Source: Oscillospiraceae bacterium
GTDB taxonomy: Bacteria > Bacillota > Clostridia > Lachnospirales > Lachnospiraceae
Direction: 5' to 3'
Assembly: GCA_021771715.1 (NCBI GenBank)
Contig: JAETOO010000020.1
Location: 1-62,725, forward strand
DNA length: 62,725 nucleotides
This document shows, piece by piece, positions 25,518 through 33,484 of the stretch (its first letter is position 1; each line of letters starts with the position of its first letter). The position numbers and the translations under genes are program-made. Below the pieces are notes generated by a model, which saw only the letters and a list, made by a program, of their open reading frames with translations, ran no database searches and had not been told where the DNA came from.

Positions 25518-25533
25518 GTGTGTCTCTCTTTCT

Positions 25534-25556
25534 AAAACTGAATTTAATTCAGTTTT
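25534..25556. promoter_or_regulatory. Palindromic operator-like site A
   Basis: A perfect 23-bp inverted repeat, AAAACTGAATT-T-AATTCAGTTTT, covers the 3' end of the Cro-like gene. Eighteen bases (TGAATTTAATTCAGTTTT) recur at 26920-26937 in the repressor control region, which suggests a binding site for the repressor or the Cro-like protein. It could also act as a weak terminator. Confidence 0.5.
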
Positions 25557-25762
25557 TCGTCTAAAAAAATAAGTGCTTTTTCCTTCGGGGTAGTAATGCC
25601 CAGGAGCTCGCAGAGCTTGACGATCTCCTTCTGTCGAAAGTCTGACTTGTTTTCAATCTTCATGGTCAGTGCCGCCCGTGAGATCCAGAGTTGGCTGGCT
25701 ATATACGAGAGCTTCAGCCCGCTGGCTTCGATCTTCTCCCGGAGTAGCTTTGTATTGGTCAT
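25544..25762 (-). CDS. Cro-like small HTH regulator
   Basis: A 72-residue DNA-binding protein. The helix-turn-helix is near residues 18-40 (LSYIASQLWISRAALTMKIE), followed by KEIVKLCELLGITTPKEKALIFL. It resembles small phage regulators with a Cro or anti-repressor role. It is transcribed leftward with the early genes, opposite to the repressor. Its stop codon lies within a palindrome shared with the repressor control region, hinting at autoregulation. Confidence 0.8.
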   Translation of the reverse strand: MTNTKLLREKIEASGLKLSYIASQLWISRAALTMKIENKSDFRQKEIVKLCELLGITTPKEKALIFLDEKLN

Positions 25763-26601
25763 GACTTTCCTCCTTTTCTTCGTCTCTTTTTCTGTGACAC
25801 GGCGATCTTGATGTCGGCGATCTGATTGGCGGTCAGAGCACTCTCCTGATCATAGCCGTGGATGTGATGCCGGTTTTTGACCGCGTGCTGGGCCTTCGTC
25901 TCCAGGATCAGATTGTCGATCCGCCAGTCAAGCGTGTCACCGTTTGCAAAAGTCACCATGCTGCCTTCAGGGACCGGGCCGTTGTGCTCCTCCCATTCAA
26001 TGACGTGCTTCATCCGCCAGACGTTGGGCTCCGCGACTTTTTGCCGGTAATAGGGGTGGGAGCCTGGCCGGTTTCTGTGGCCGTGCCTCAGTCGGATAGT
26101 GCCGACCGGGGTGCCTCCATTGTGGGGCAGGTGTCCAGGCTTGAAGGTGGTCCTCCGGCTGGCAGCTTGTCCCTCCGGGCTCATGAACTCGTCCCAGGTC
26201 TTCCCCTTATTGACCGGGATGGATCCCTTCTCAAAGCGCCCCGTGAGGCCGCTGTCCAGCTTGTTCCGGTTGTAGTAGTTCTTCATCTGGTCCTTGGTGA
26301 AGCTGGTGCCAAAGCGGGCATTGAGTAGATCGGCCATTGACTGGTAGCCGGTCCCTTCGAGATGTTCCCGGATGAAGGCGTCCATCTCCGGCGTGGTGAT
26401 CCGCTTGTCGGGATATTTGCGCCCCAGTCGAGGCGCTGCATGGATCTTGTGGCGGGAGAACATGCTCTGCATCTGGTCGTAGGTGAAAGAGGTCCCGAAG
26501 CGGCTGTTGACCCGCTCCTGCATCTCCCGGACGCTTCCCTCATGCCCATGCTCTCGGACAAAGTCCGTTATTTCATCCGGATACTTCCACACCTTCTTCA
26601 T
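25759..26601 (-). CDS. HNH endonuclease with duplicated N-terminal DNA-binding repeat
   Basis: A 280-residue protein. Two related N-terminal segments (DFVREHGHEGSVREMQERV and AFIREHLEGTGYQSMADLL, each followed by RFGTSFT-x-DQM) look like a duplicated helix-turn-helix. The C-terminal half has an HNH_3-type core: VWRMKHVIEWEEHNGPVP, then FANGDTLDWRIDNL. It may be a homing-type or phage early nuclease. It overlaps the preceding small gene by 4 nt (ATGA). Confidence 0.85.
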   Translation of the reverse strand: MKKVWKYPDEITDFVREHGHEGSVREMQERVNSRFGTSFTYDQMQSMFSRHKIHAAPRLGRKYPDKRITTPEMDAFIREHLEGTGYQSMADLLNARFGTSFTKDQMKNYYNRNKLDSGLTGRFEKGSIPVNKGKTWDEFMSPEGQAASRRTTFKPGHLPHNGGTPVGTIRLRHGHRNRPGSHPYYRQKVAEPNVWRMKHVIEWEEHNGPVPEGSMVTFANGDTLDWRIDNLILETKAQHAVKNRHHIHGYDQESALTANQIADIKIAVSQKKRRRKGGKS

Positions 26602-26855
26602 TCAGTCCCCCCCTTTGTGTGGGTCTCCAGCATGACGGGGATCTGCTGGTGGCCGTTGTTGTAGCCGTACTCGTCCATGTGGACCATGGTCTTGAAGGCG
26701 AGCTCGCCGTTCTCGATGATCTGGGTGGCGATCTTTGTCATGCCCTCCGCCCGCCTCAGTTCTCTGTCAAGCTGGTCGTCTGTCAGATCTTCATCATTCA
26801 GACGCTCCAGCTGCTCGAAAAGGTGGTTGTTCAGGTCTTGCAGCGTGTTCTTCAT
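26598..26855 (-). CDS. Small early phage protein
   Basis: An 85-residue acidic helical protein starting MKNTLQDLNNHLFEQLERL at ATG 26855, behind AAGAGGAGGTAGAAGC. Proteins with this N-terminus and the IIENGELAFKTM segment are typical first genes of the early operon in Clostridia phages. Function is unknown. It is the first leftward gene after the control region. Confidence 0.75.
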   Translation of the reverse strand: MKNTLQDLNNHLFEQLERLNDEDLTDDQLDRELRRAEGMTKIATQIIENGELAFKTMVHMDEYGYNNGHQQIPVMLETHTKGGTE

Positions 26856-26919
26856 GCTTCTACCTCCTCTTATGTTACGCAAAATTGAATAGTATGCCGA
26901 GCTTTATATTTGAGAACTT

Positions 26920-26937
26920 GAATTTAATTCAGTTTTC
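26920..26937. promoter_or_regulatory. Operator-like site B in the lysogeny control region
   Basis: GAATTTAATTC forms an inverted repeat, and the surrounding TGAATTTAATTCAGTTTT is an exact 18-bp copy of the sequence at site A (25539-25556). It lies just downstream of the leftward early promoter, so binding there would block early transcription. Confidence 0.5.
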
Positions 26938-26944
26938 GAGTAAG

Positions 26945-26973
26945 AGTATAGCTCTGACTTGAAATAAAGTCAA
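26945..26973 (-). promoter_or_regulatory. Leftward early promoter with overlapping inverted repeat
   Basis: On the minus strand: TTGACT (26968-26973), 17-bp spacer, TATACT (26945-26950). An inverted repeat ACTTGA-N7-TCAAGT (26957-26975) overlaps the -35 element and is a likely repressor operator. Confidence 0.75.
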
Positions 26974-26991
26974 GTATGTTTCGCAAAAATA

Positions 26992-27020
26992 TTGAACTGA
27001 TTTCACTTTTATGCTAAAAT
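26992..27020 (+). promoter_or_regulatory. Repressor/integrase promoter
   Basis: TTGAAC (26992-26997), 17-bp spacer, TAAAAT (27015-27020) preceded by TGC. It drives the repressor-recombinase pair rightward, back to back with the early promoter about 20 bp away. Confidence 0.7.
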
Positions 27021-27043
27021 GAGCAGCGGGAGGCAAAGCAGCG

Positions 27044-27469
27044 ATGAAAGCAATTCATAAAAATATTAAAGATAGAAGAAAAGAGCTGGGATTGACCCAA
27101 GCAGAGTTAGCGAAGTTAGTGGGCTATGCAGATTGTAGCATGATTACTAAGATAGAGAAGGGGCTTGTTGACCTTCCCCAGAATAGGATTGAGGCTTTTT
27201 CTCAGGCACTTGGGATCGCTCCTGAGGAGCTGACAAGCTGGACAGAAGAAAAGAAAGCAGCCAGCTTTTCGTATTGCTTGGAGCAGCAGATGCGGCTCCT
27301 GGGCTGGGTCGTGCTGTACGATGCAGATGGCAATGTAATCCTCACCCATGACGGGGCTGAGTACGAGGTCACTGAGGAGAACATCAAAGAGCTGGAGAGC
27401 CGGGTGGCCTTATATATAGACTTCCTGCTGAATGACCTGGCAAAGAACTCCCGGAAGATAGGAGGTTGA
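27044..27469 (+). CDS. XRE-family phage repressor
   Basis: A 141-codon gene. The N-terminal HTH_3 domain is clear (KNIKDRRKELGLTQAELAKLVGYA, then ITKIEKGLVDLPQ). The C-terminal half (residues 70-140) lacks the LexA-type Ser/Lys self-cleavage motifs, so induction probably differs from lambda CI. It is expressed from the rightward promoter and is followed immediately by the recombinase, consistent with both being lysogeny functions. Confidence 0.87.
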   Translation: MKAIHKNIKDRRKELGLTQAELAKLVGYADCSMITKIEKGLVDLPQNRIEAFSQALGIAPEELTSWTEEKKAASFSYCLEQQMRLLGWVVLYDADGNVILTHDGAEYEVTEENIKELESRVALYIDFLLNDLAKNSRKIGG

Positions 27470-27474
27470 CGCTT

Positions 27475-28935
27475 ATGCTGGGCGCTATTTATGCGAGATA
27501 CTCTGCAGGACCAAACCAGACGGACCAGTCCATCGAGGGCCAGGTCGCTGACTGCCAGGCTTATGCAGAGAGAAACGGGATCCAGATCGTTGAAATATAT
27601 GCCGACCGGCACATCTCAGGGAAGAGCATCGTCGGCCGGAATGAGTTCCAGAGGATGCTGCACGACGCGGAGCAGCATCGCTTCGAGTGCGTGATCGTCT
27701 GGAAGATCGACCGCTTCGGGCGTGACCGGCAGGACATCGCCCTCAGTAAAATGAAGCTGAAAAAGGCGGGCGTCCGTTTGCTGTATGCTGAGGAGTCTGT
27801 CCCGGAGGGTCCGGAGGGGATCATCCTGGAGAGCGTTCTGGAAGGCCTGGCCGAGTATTACTCCGCAGACCTCCGGCAGAAGATCGTCAGAGGCATGAGG
27901 GAGACCGCGAAAAAGGGACAGTATTGTGGGGCGCCGCTGCCGATCGGCTACACGGTGGACGACGAGAAGCACATCATCGTCGACGAGGAGAAGGCTGCCG
28001 TTGTCCGGGAAGCCTTCCGGATGCACAACGCCGGGGCCCAGACGAAGGAGCTGGTCGAGCTCTTCCGAAAGCACGGCGTCACTGGCCAGCGCGGGAAGCC
28101 GATCACCCAGGCCGTGATCTATCGGATGTTACGGAACGAGAAGTACCTCGGCCGCTTCGAGATCCAGGGGGTTGAGATCCTGACGGATCCCATCATCGAC
28201 CTGGCCACCTTCGAGGAAGCGGCCAAACACTTCGGGACGCCGCGCAATAACGCGGCAGGGAGGGCAAAAGTGGACTATTTGCTGAGCTGTAAATGTTTTT
28301 GTTCATACTGCGGGGCGATGCTGAACGGGGAGTCCGGCACCAGTAAAACGGGGAAGGTGTACCACTATTACAAGTGCGGCGCGAAGAAGCGCGGCGAGAA
28401 GTGCGAGCTGAAGCCGATCCCCCGGGATCACTTCGAGGATCGGGTCATTGAGGCCACGGTCGAGGACATGCTGACCGAGGACATGATCGAGAAGCTCACG
28501 GTCCGGATCCTGGAGATCCAGGAGCAGGAGGACGCTCTGGATCCGGCCGCAGCATACCGGAAGCAGCTCGACTCAAACCGGAAGCGCCAGCGGAACATAT
28601 TGGACGCCATCGAGGAGGGCACCGGGGCCCGGGGCCTTGCCGGTCGCCTGGCGGAACTGGAAGCCGAAGAGGAGGAGCTGCTCGTGGAGATCGAGCGGGC
28701 AGAAATGAAAAAGCCCCGGCTCACCAGTGAGGCGGTCGGGGCTTGGCTTCGTTCGTTCAGAAATGGGGACACAAAAGACGCCGCCTTCCGGCAGCGTCTC
28801 GTTGACACGTTCATCGCCCGGATCGAGGTCAGAAACGGCCAGGCGATGATCTTCTACAATATACAAGAAAAAGGACCGCACTCAAAAGTTCGAGTACGGC
28901 CCGAATGGTGGAAGCAATGGGACTCGAACCCATGA
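27475..28935 (+). CDS. Large serine recombinase (phage integrase) ending inside tRNA-Val
   Basis: A 486-residue site-specific recombinase. Domains in order: resolvase catalytic domain (IYARYSAGPNQ, nucleophilic Ser near residue 10; VWKIDRFGRD), recombinase domain (about 150-250, GYTVDDEKHIIVDEEKA), zinc ribbon (CKCFCSYCGAM and CGAKKRGEKCELK), and a C-terminal coiled coil. ATG 27475 lies 9 nt behind GGAGG. The last codons (WWKQWDSNP) and the TGA stop read the tRNA-Val gene backwards, so the attachment site overlaps the gene's 3' end. Confidence 0.95.
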   Translation: MLGAIYARYSAGPNQTDQSIEGQVADCQAYAERNGIQIVEIYADRHISGKSIVGRNEFQRMLHDAEQHRFECVIVWKIDRFGRDRQDIALSKMKLKKAGVRLLYAEESVPEGPEGIILESVLEGLAEYYSADLRQKIVRGMRETAKKGQYCGAPLPIGYTVDDEKHIIVDEEKAAVVREAFRMHNAGAQTKELVELFRKHGVTGQRGKPITQAVIYRMLRNEKYLGRFEIQGVEILTDPIIDLATFEEAAKHFGTPRNNAAGRAKVDYLLSCKCFCSYCGAMLNGESGTSKTGKVYHYYKCGAKKRGEKCELKPIPRDHFEDRVIEATVEDMLTEDMIEKLTVRILEIQEQEDALDPAAAYRKQLDSNRKRQRNILDAIEEGTGARGLAGRLAELEAEEEELLVEIERAEMKKPRLTSEAVGAWLRSFRNGDTKDAAFRQRLVDTFIARIEVRNGQAMIFYNIQEKGPHSKVRVRPEWWKQWDSNP

Positions 28936-28981
28936 CCTCCCGCTAGTCAGGCGAGCGCTCTCCCAGCTGTGCTATGCTTCC
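28906..28981 (-). tRNA. tRNA-Val (anticodon GAC), site of prophage integration
   Basis: A 76-nt tRNA with encoded CCA. The acceptor stem is 7 bp (GGAAGCA/TGCTTCC), the D-arm is GCAC-AGCTGGGA-GAGC, the anticodon stem is CTCGC/GCGGG with loop CTGACTA, and the T-arm is ATGGG-TTCGAGT-CCCAT. The anticodon is GAC. Two oddities lie on the phage-proximal 3' side: a T-G wobble pair in the anticodon stem (GCGAG would pair perfectly) and pyrimidine T37 beside the anticodon. Both fit a 3' half supplied by the phage. Confidence 0.93.
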
Positions 28982-28989
28982 ATACCGAC

Positions 28990-29017
28990 ATTATAGCAGA
29001 CATTGGAAAAAAATCAA
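28990..29017 (-). promoter_or_regulatory. tRNA-Val promoter
   Basis: On the minus strand: TTGATT (29012-29017), 16-bp spacer, TGC-TATAAT (28990-28995), about 8 nt before the tRNA 5' end. It lies on the host side, so the tRNA remains transcribed after integration and its transcript runs into the recombinase 3' end in antisense. Confidence 0.75.
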
Positions 29018-29045
29018 CAGAAATTTTCTGATATGGAGGAAAGAG

Positions 29046-29576
29046 ATGAAAATTTTAGTAGTGGTAGATATGCAGAATGATTTTATCGACGGAGCGCTTG
29101 GCACGCCGGAGGCGGTGGAGATTGTCGACCGTGTGCGTGCGAAGGCGGAGCAGTATCAGAAAGACGGCGACTGTGTGATCTATACGCGCGATACTCATCC
29201 GGAGAACTATCTGGAGACGCAGGAAGGGAGAAAGCTGCCGGTCGTGCACTGCGTGAAGGGCACAAGGGGATGGGAAATCGCGGACAAGGTGTACCTGCAG
29301 GGCTGCGAGGTCCTCGATAAGCCGACCTTCGGGTCTATTGCGCTTGCAGAGCGCGTAGCATCGCTGTGTGAGGCAAATGAGGTGGCGTCCGTCGAGCTCA
29401 TCGGGCTCTGCACAGATATCTGCGTGATCTCCAATGCGCTGCTTTTAAAGGCGAGACTGCCGGAGCTTCCGATTCTGGTGGATGCATCGTGCTGCGCCGG
29501 GGTAACGCGCGCGAGCCATCAAAATGCGCTGGAGGCCATGAAAATGTGCCAGATCGAGGTGTATTCGGAGGAGTAA
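29046..29576 (+). CDS. pncA: Nicotinamidase / isochorismatase-family amidase
   Basis: A 176-residue enzyme that hydrolyses nicotinamide to nicotinate for NAD salvage. The catalytic triad is visible: Asp8 (VVVDMQNDF), Lys92 (VLDKPTFGS), Cys126 (LCTDICV). A metal-ligand His lies in TRDTHPENY. ATG 29046 follows GGAGGAAAGAG. It is the first host gene after the prophage. Other isochorismatase-like hydrolases share this fold, but the motif set fits nicotinamidase best. Confidence 0.87.
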   Translation: MKILVVVDMQNDFIDGALGTPEAVEIVDRVRAKAEQYQKDGDCVIYTRDTHPENYLETQEGRKLPVVHCVKGTRGWEIADKVYLQGCEVLDKPTFGSIALAERVASLCEANEVASVELIGLCTDICVISNALLLKARLPELPILVDASCCAGVTRASHQNALEAMKMCQIEVYSEE

Positions 29577-29721
29577 GGGAGGACGTCTATTTCATTTACT
29601 TGTTCTTGTTCCTTTTTTTGCATTTTTTCCTTCCCAGCGGACCTGTCGGAATTTCCGACAGGTTGATTGCTCATCCATATTAGATTATATAAACCATTTC
29701 TCCATAAAAATTATTGATGTA

Positions 29722-30060
29722 TCAATCTATGTCATTTAGTGACATATCTAACAATGCCGCAACTTGATCTCTTCGCCCATAGATGACTGCCGTGACCCAT
29801 ACAGCTTTCTTTTCCTCGTCAATCAGATAGTAAACAAGAAAATTCTTAACAGGCATTTTACGGATTCCTACCCTGTGCCACGATTCTTCCTTCGTGAGAG
29901 GGTATCTTGATGGCAAAGAATCCAGTTTCCCAATTTCACATTGCAGAGTATCTGCCCATTTTCGTGCGGTTTCCGGCTCCAACAGAGTTTTGGAAATATA
30001 TTGCACCGTTTCTTCAATTTGCCCGATTGCCTGTGCGGTCAACCTCACCTCATACTGCAT
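29722..30060 (-). CDS. RelE/ParE-family toxin
   Basis: A 112-residue toxin of a type II pair. The pattern (MQYEVRLTAQAIGQIEETVQYI, LPSRYPL near the middle, then KNFLVYYLIDEEKKAVWVTAVIYGRRD at the end) is the ParE/RelE fold. RelE-like members cleave mRNA at the ribosome and ParE-like members poison gyrase; this one looks closer to ParE. The start may be ATG 30060 or TTG 30066, which overlaps the antitoxin stop. Confidence 0.85.
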   Translation of the reverse strand: MQYEVRLTAQAIGQIEETVQYISKTLLEPETARKWADTLQCEIGKLDSLPSRYPLTKEESWHRVGIRKMPVKNFLVYYLIDEEKKAVWVTAVIYGRRDQVAALLDMSLNDID

Positions 30061-30062
30061 AC

Positions 30063-30359
30063 TCAAATACCCTCTCGGATTTTGGCAAAGGCTTCGTCAA
30101 TGGGCAGACCCTCGCCAGACTTTGCCTGATTATATCCCTTTTCCATTATTGCGTTAAACTGTGCGTCAGTCAGGCTATCTCTTGTGGGCAGCTTCGGTAC
30201 GGAAAGGGAAAACGGAACGCTGCCCGTCATAATGATTTGTCTGTACAAGGTATCAATCAGAACGGAGACCGGCAATCCAATCCTATCCAAAACCGCCTCC
30301 GCTTGCCTTTTAATTTCAGGCTGTACACGAGCCGTTACATTTGCACTTTTTGTTGCCAT
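30063..30359 (-). CDS. RelB/DinJ-family antitoxin
   Basis: A 98-residue antitoxin starting MATKSANVTARVQPEIKRQAE. The N-terminus is a ribbon-helix-helix DNA-binding domain, and the family signature LPVSVLIDTLYRQII follows. The C-terminal helix would bind the toxin. ATG 30359 is preferred because AAAGGCAGG is 8-9 nt upstream. The gene precedes and nearly overlaps the toxin gene, the usual order. It probably represses its own operon. Confidence 0.87.
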   Translation of the reverse strand: MATKSANVTARVQPEIKRQAEAVLDRIGLPVSVLIDTLYRQIIMTGSVPFSLSVPKLPTRDSLTDAQFNAIMEKGYNQAKSGEGLPIDEAFAKIREGI

Positions 30360-30499
30360 AATATGCACCTGCCTTTCTGCTTTTGATTATGCCATATTGT
30401 ATGGCTAATTGCAATACAATATTCGAAACTTTGTAAACAACGCAGTTGCAGGTTAATATACCATTCATTTTTCAGCATAAAATCAAAAAGCAGAGAGCC

Positions 30500-31357
30500 T
30501 CACACCCTCTGTTTTTTCTTATCCATCACCTTACAGAACACAATTGCTACCGCCGTGCTCACCGCCGTTGCAGCGATTCCCGGGCCCACAATCGCCGTGG
30601 GGTTGACGCTCCCGTACTGGCTGCGGTAGGCAATTACGTTGACCGGGATGAGCTGCAGGGAGGAGATGTTCAGGATTAGGAACGTGCACATCTCGTTGCT
30701 GGCAACGCCGCGGGGCATGGCTTTTATGATTCCAAGTCGCATTGTTTTCGATGCAGTTCTGGGCTGCCCCGTTTCCGGCACATCGGCTGCTGTTCGCATC
30801 TTTTCTGATGTAGCTCTGGACCGTCTCATTTCCTGCGCGGCAGTCATATTTTCCCTCCTCCGTTCTTCCATTTTCTGCGCGGCAGTCACATGTTCCTTCC
30901 TCCGTTCTTCCATTTCCTGCGCGGCAGTCACCTTTTTCTTTCCCCGTTCTTCCATTTCCTGTGTAGCAGTCACATGCTCCTCTCTCCGCTCCTTCTCGAG
31001 TTCCGCGAGGCTCTCCATTGCCTTCAACCCTGCCGGGGTGGCGGCCCAGCCGAGACCGAGAAAATTGGCGACGAAATTCAGCGTGATGTGCTCGACTGCA
31101 GGGTGGTTGTCGGGGATGTGCGGGAAGAGGAAGCGGACCAGGGGACGGATTCGTCCGGAGATCGACTGGACGAGCCCTGCGCTTCGGGCGATCTCCATCA
31201 GGCCCATCCAGAGGGCCATCACGCCGAGCATGGTGATGCACAGGGAAACAGCCTCCTTCGAGGAGGTGAGGACAGCCTCGGAGACGGCGTCGATATTTCC
31301 GGTGAGCGTACCGTAGAGGATGCCGGCCAGAATCATAATGCCCCAGATATAATTCAT
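30500..31357 (-). CDS. spmA: Spore maturation protein A-like, with an 80-residue repeat insertion
   Basis: A nucleoside-recognition/Gate-domain membrane protein required for spore core dehydration. The N-terminal part (MNYIWGIMILAGILYG, ITMLGVMALWMGLMEIARSAGL, NFLGLGWAATPAGLKAM) and C-terminal part (SNEMCTFLILNISSLQLIP, GPGIAATAVSTAVAIVF) match SpmA. Between them about 80 residues are inserted, consisting of four 14-residue units (x-HVTAAQEMEERR). SpmA is normally near 200 residues; this one is 285. No spmB follows. ATG 31357 follows GGGAG. Confidence 0.83.
   Translation of the reverse strand: MNYIWGIMILAGILYGTLTGNIDAVSEAVLTSSKEAVSLCITMLGVMALWMGLMEIARSAGLVQSISGRIRPLVRFLFPHIPDNHPAVEHITLNFVANFLGLGWAATPAGLKAMESLAELEKERREEHVTATQEMEERGKKKVTAAQEMEERRKEHVTAAQKMEERRRENMTAAQEMRRSRATSEKMRTAADVPETGQPRTASKTMRLGIIKAMPRGVASNEMCTFLILNISSLQLIPVNVIAYRSQYGSVNPTAIVGPGIAATAVSTAVAIVFCKVMDKKKQRV
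30828..30995 (-). repeat. Four 42-bp in-frame repeats inside spmA
   Basis: Units begin at 30828, 30870, 30912 and 30954, an exact 42-bp period, each encoding about TAAQEMEERRKEHV. The repeat keeps the reading frame and expands a loop between two membrane domains. Confidence 0.9.
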
Positions 31358-31905
31358 AGAAACTCCCAATAGATTAGCCGGACTAGGCAGACGCGCACGA
31401 GCAGCTAATCACAGCAGAATGTTTTCCCTATAAATGTATGCCGCGCGGAAGAGGACTATGCTCCGCGGAAAGGAATACCGTTTCCTGTACAGAGAAGCTA
31501 TGGAAGATAGAAGAACTATGCGGTATAAAATAGCCTCCGTGCACAGAGAAACGATTGGATAGCAGGCCGCGGCTCAGAGGAATGGTGATTGGAGTGCACC
31601 TGTGCCTGAAAGGTCATCAAAGTGCAAAAGACCGTGATAAAATGTGCAAAAAGGTATTTCCCATTTTGAGGATTAATGATAAAATACAGTTATGTAGCGC
31701 GGACAATTAAGAGAAAGTGTGCGTTTACAGGGGACAGGTTCAGAAGGGGAATATTTGAAGACTTGCAGGGAAGGGGATTGCACCCGGAGGAATGCAGGTT
31801 GAGAATATGACGCCTAAAAAGATGCGTATCGCATTCGGAAGAGCGCAGGGAAGTGTATGACGCCTTGCGGAATGCGCGACAAAGATATAATAAGGAGGAA
31901 ACGAC
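31358..31905. other. 548-bp intergenic region between spmA and yjjI
   Basis: No convincing gene on either strand. Contains the divergent upstream regions of spmA (leftward) and yjjI (rightward). A possible -35 TTGAGG lies at 31666-31671 but without a good -10. The last 30 bases supply the yjjI ribosome site AAGGAGGAAACGAC. Confidence 0.6.
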
Positions 31906-33450
31906 GTGAGAGAAATTGACATGAAGCGTGTGAATGACACGCGGGATCAGATGCTTGCGACGGTGAAGAGTCCGACGCTGACGCATGAGCAGAAGGTAGC
32001 GACGATGGCGAATCTGGCGGATTCGATGCTGGAAGTGCTGGATCTGCCGGAGGGGCTGGATGAGCTGATGACGGACACGATCAAGACAAAGTGTATCTGT
32101 GATCTTGCGGAGGGGCATGCCCCGCTGCGGCCGAGGTATATCATTCCGGATTACGGAAAGTTTATGAGAGAGGGAAGCAAATTCCTGCAGCTGGAGCCGC
32201 CGAAGGATATCTATGAGGCGATCAATTCTCTGCTGATTTTCTATAAGCATGTGCCGAGCGTGACGAATTTCCCGGTGTATGTCGGCGCGCTGGATGAGCT
32301 GCTGGAGCCGTTCATGGACGATGTGGATGAGGCGCAGGCGAAAAAGCTGATCAAGCTGTTCCTGACACACATGGACCGCACGATCCTGGATTCGTTCTCC
32401 CATGCGAATGTCGGACCGGTGGCGACGAAGGCCGGCCGGCTGCTGCTGGAGGCGGAGGCAGAGCTGGAGCATGCGGTGCCGAACGTGACGATGAAGTACG
32501 ATGAGGATCTTACGAGCGACGAGTTTGCGCTGCTCGGCATCAAGGCGGCGCTGAAGAGTGCAAAGCCAAGTTTTGCAAATCATAAAATGTTCAAGAGCGA
32601 GCTGAACGAGGACTACGTGATCGCGAGCTGCTACAACGGACTGAAGTACGGCGGCGGCTCCTACACGCTGTGCCGACTGATCCTCGGAAATATCGCGAAG
32701 CGCTCGAAGGATCTGGATGACTTTTTTGAGCACCAGCTGCCGTACGTGTGCCAGGTGATGGCGGACTACATGGACAGCCGGATTAAGTTCATCGTCGAGG
32801 AGAGTGGATTCTTTGAGAACAATTTCCTCGCGAAGGAGGGCTTCATCCACAGAGATCGCTTCACGGCGATGTTCGGAATGGTGGGACTCGCGGAGTGCGT
32901 GAACTATCTGATGGAAATGCAGGGCAAGACCGGCAGGTACGGCCACGACGAGGAGGCGGATGCGCTGGGCGTTAAGATTATGGACCAGATCGAAGCGTTC
33001 AACCAGGCGCATGTGAACCCGTACTGCGAGGTGACCGGCGGACACTTCCTGCTGCACGCGCAGGTCGGCATCGACAGCGACATGGGAATTTCCCCGGGAA
33101 CGAGAATCCCGATCGGTGAGGAGCCGGAGGAGCTGATCGACCACCTGAGACACTGCGAGAAGTTCCACAAATACTTCCCGTCCGGGACGGGCGATATCTT
33201 CCCGATCGACACGACGGTGCATAAAAATAATGAGTTCTTGCTCGACATCATCAAGGGCTCGTTCCGCGAGGGGATCCGCTACCTGTCGTTCTACGCGGCG
33301 GACAGCGATGTGATCCGGATCACAGGGTATCTCGTGAAGCGCTCTGAGATCGAGAAACTGGAGCGCGGCGAGAATGTCCTGCAGGATACGACGGCGCTCG
33401 GCATGGGCGCAAAGCACAACAGCCGGATTATGGAGCGGAAGGTGCGCTGA
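31906..33450 (+). CDS. yjjI: YjjI-family glycyl radical enzyme
   Basis: A 514-residue oxygen-sensitive enzyme starting at GTG 31906 behind AAGGAGGAAACGAC. The C-terminal glycyl radical loop is recognisable (RITGYLVKRSE, Gly near residue 471). The segment NPYCEVTGGHFLLHAQVGID holds a candidate thiyl-radical Cys; this is a guess from position. It is followed by its matching activase. Known GREs include pyruvate formate-lyase and class III ribonucleotide reductase; the YjjI reaction is not established to my knowledge. In enterobacteria the pair lies beside nucleoside genes, as it does loosely here. Confidence 0.9.
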   Translation: MREIDMKRVNDTRDQMLATVKSPTLTHEQKVATMANLADSMLEVLDLPEGLDELMTDTIKTKCICDLAEGHAPLRPRYIIPDYGKFMREGSKFLQLEPPKDIYEAINSLLIFYKHVPSVTNFPVYVGALDELLEPFMDDVDEAQAKKLIKLFLTHMDRTILDSFSHANVGPVATKAGRLLLEAEAELEHAVPNVTMKYDEDLTSDEFALLGIKAALKSAKPSFANHKMFKSELNEDYVIASCYNGLKYGGGSYTLCRLILGNIAKRSKDLDDFFEHQLPYVCQVMADYMDSRIKFIVEESGFFENNFLAKEGFIHRDRFTAMFGMVGLAECVNYLMEMQGKTGRYGHDEEADALGVKIMDQIEAFNQAHVNPYCEVTGGHFLLHAQVGIDSDMGISPGTRIPIGEEPEELIDHLRHCEKFHKYFPSGTGDIFPIDTTVHKNNEFLLDIIKGSFREGIRYLSFYAADSDVIRITGYLVKRSEIEKLERGENVLQDTTALGMGAKHNSRIMERKVR

Positions 33451-33484
33451 GCAGAAAATATACGTGAGTGGGAGGAATCGGGGC

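Larger units (their letters stand above)
1..28935. mobile_element. Right-hand part of an integrated siphovirus (prophage)
   Basis: Contiguous phage modules run from a truncated tape measure gene at the left edge to a serine recombinase at the right. Gene order (terS, terL, portal, minor capsid, scaffold, capsid, connectors, tail tube, tail chaperones, tape measure) is that of long non-contractile-tailed phages. The right boundary lies inside tRNA-Val, where the recombinase gene ends. The left boundary, lysis genes and tail-tip genes are outside the window. All essential modules seen are open and intact, so the element may be functional; this is inference. Confidence 0.95.
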
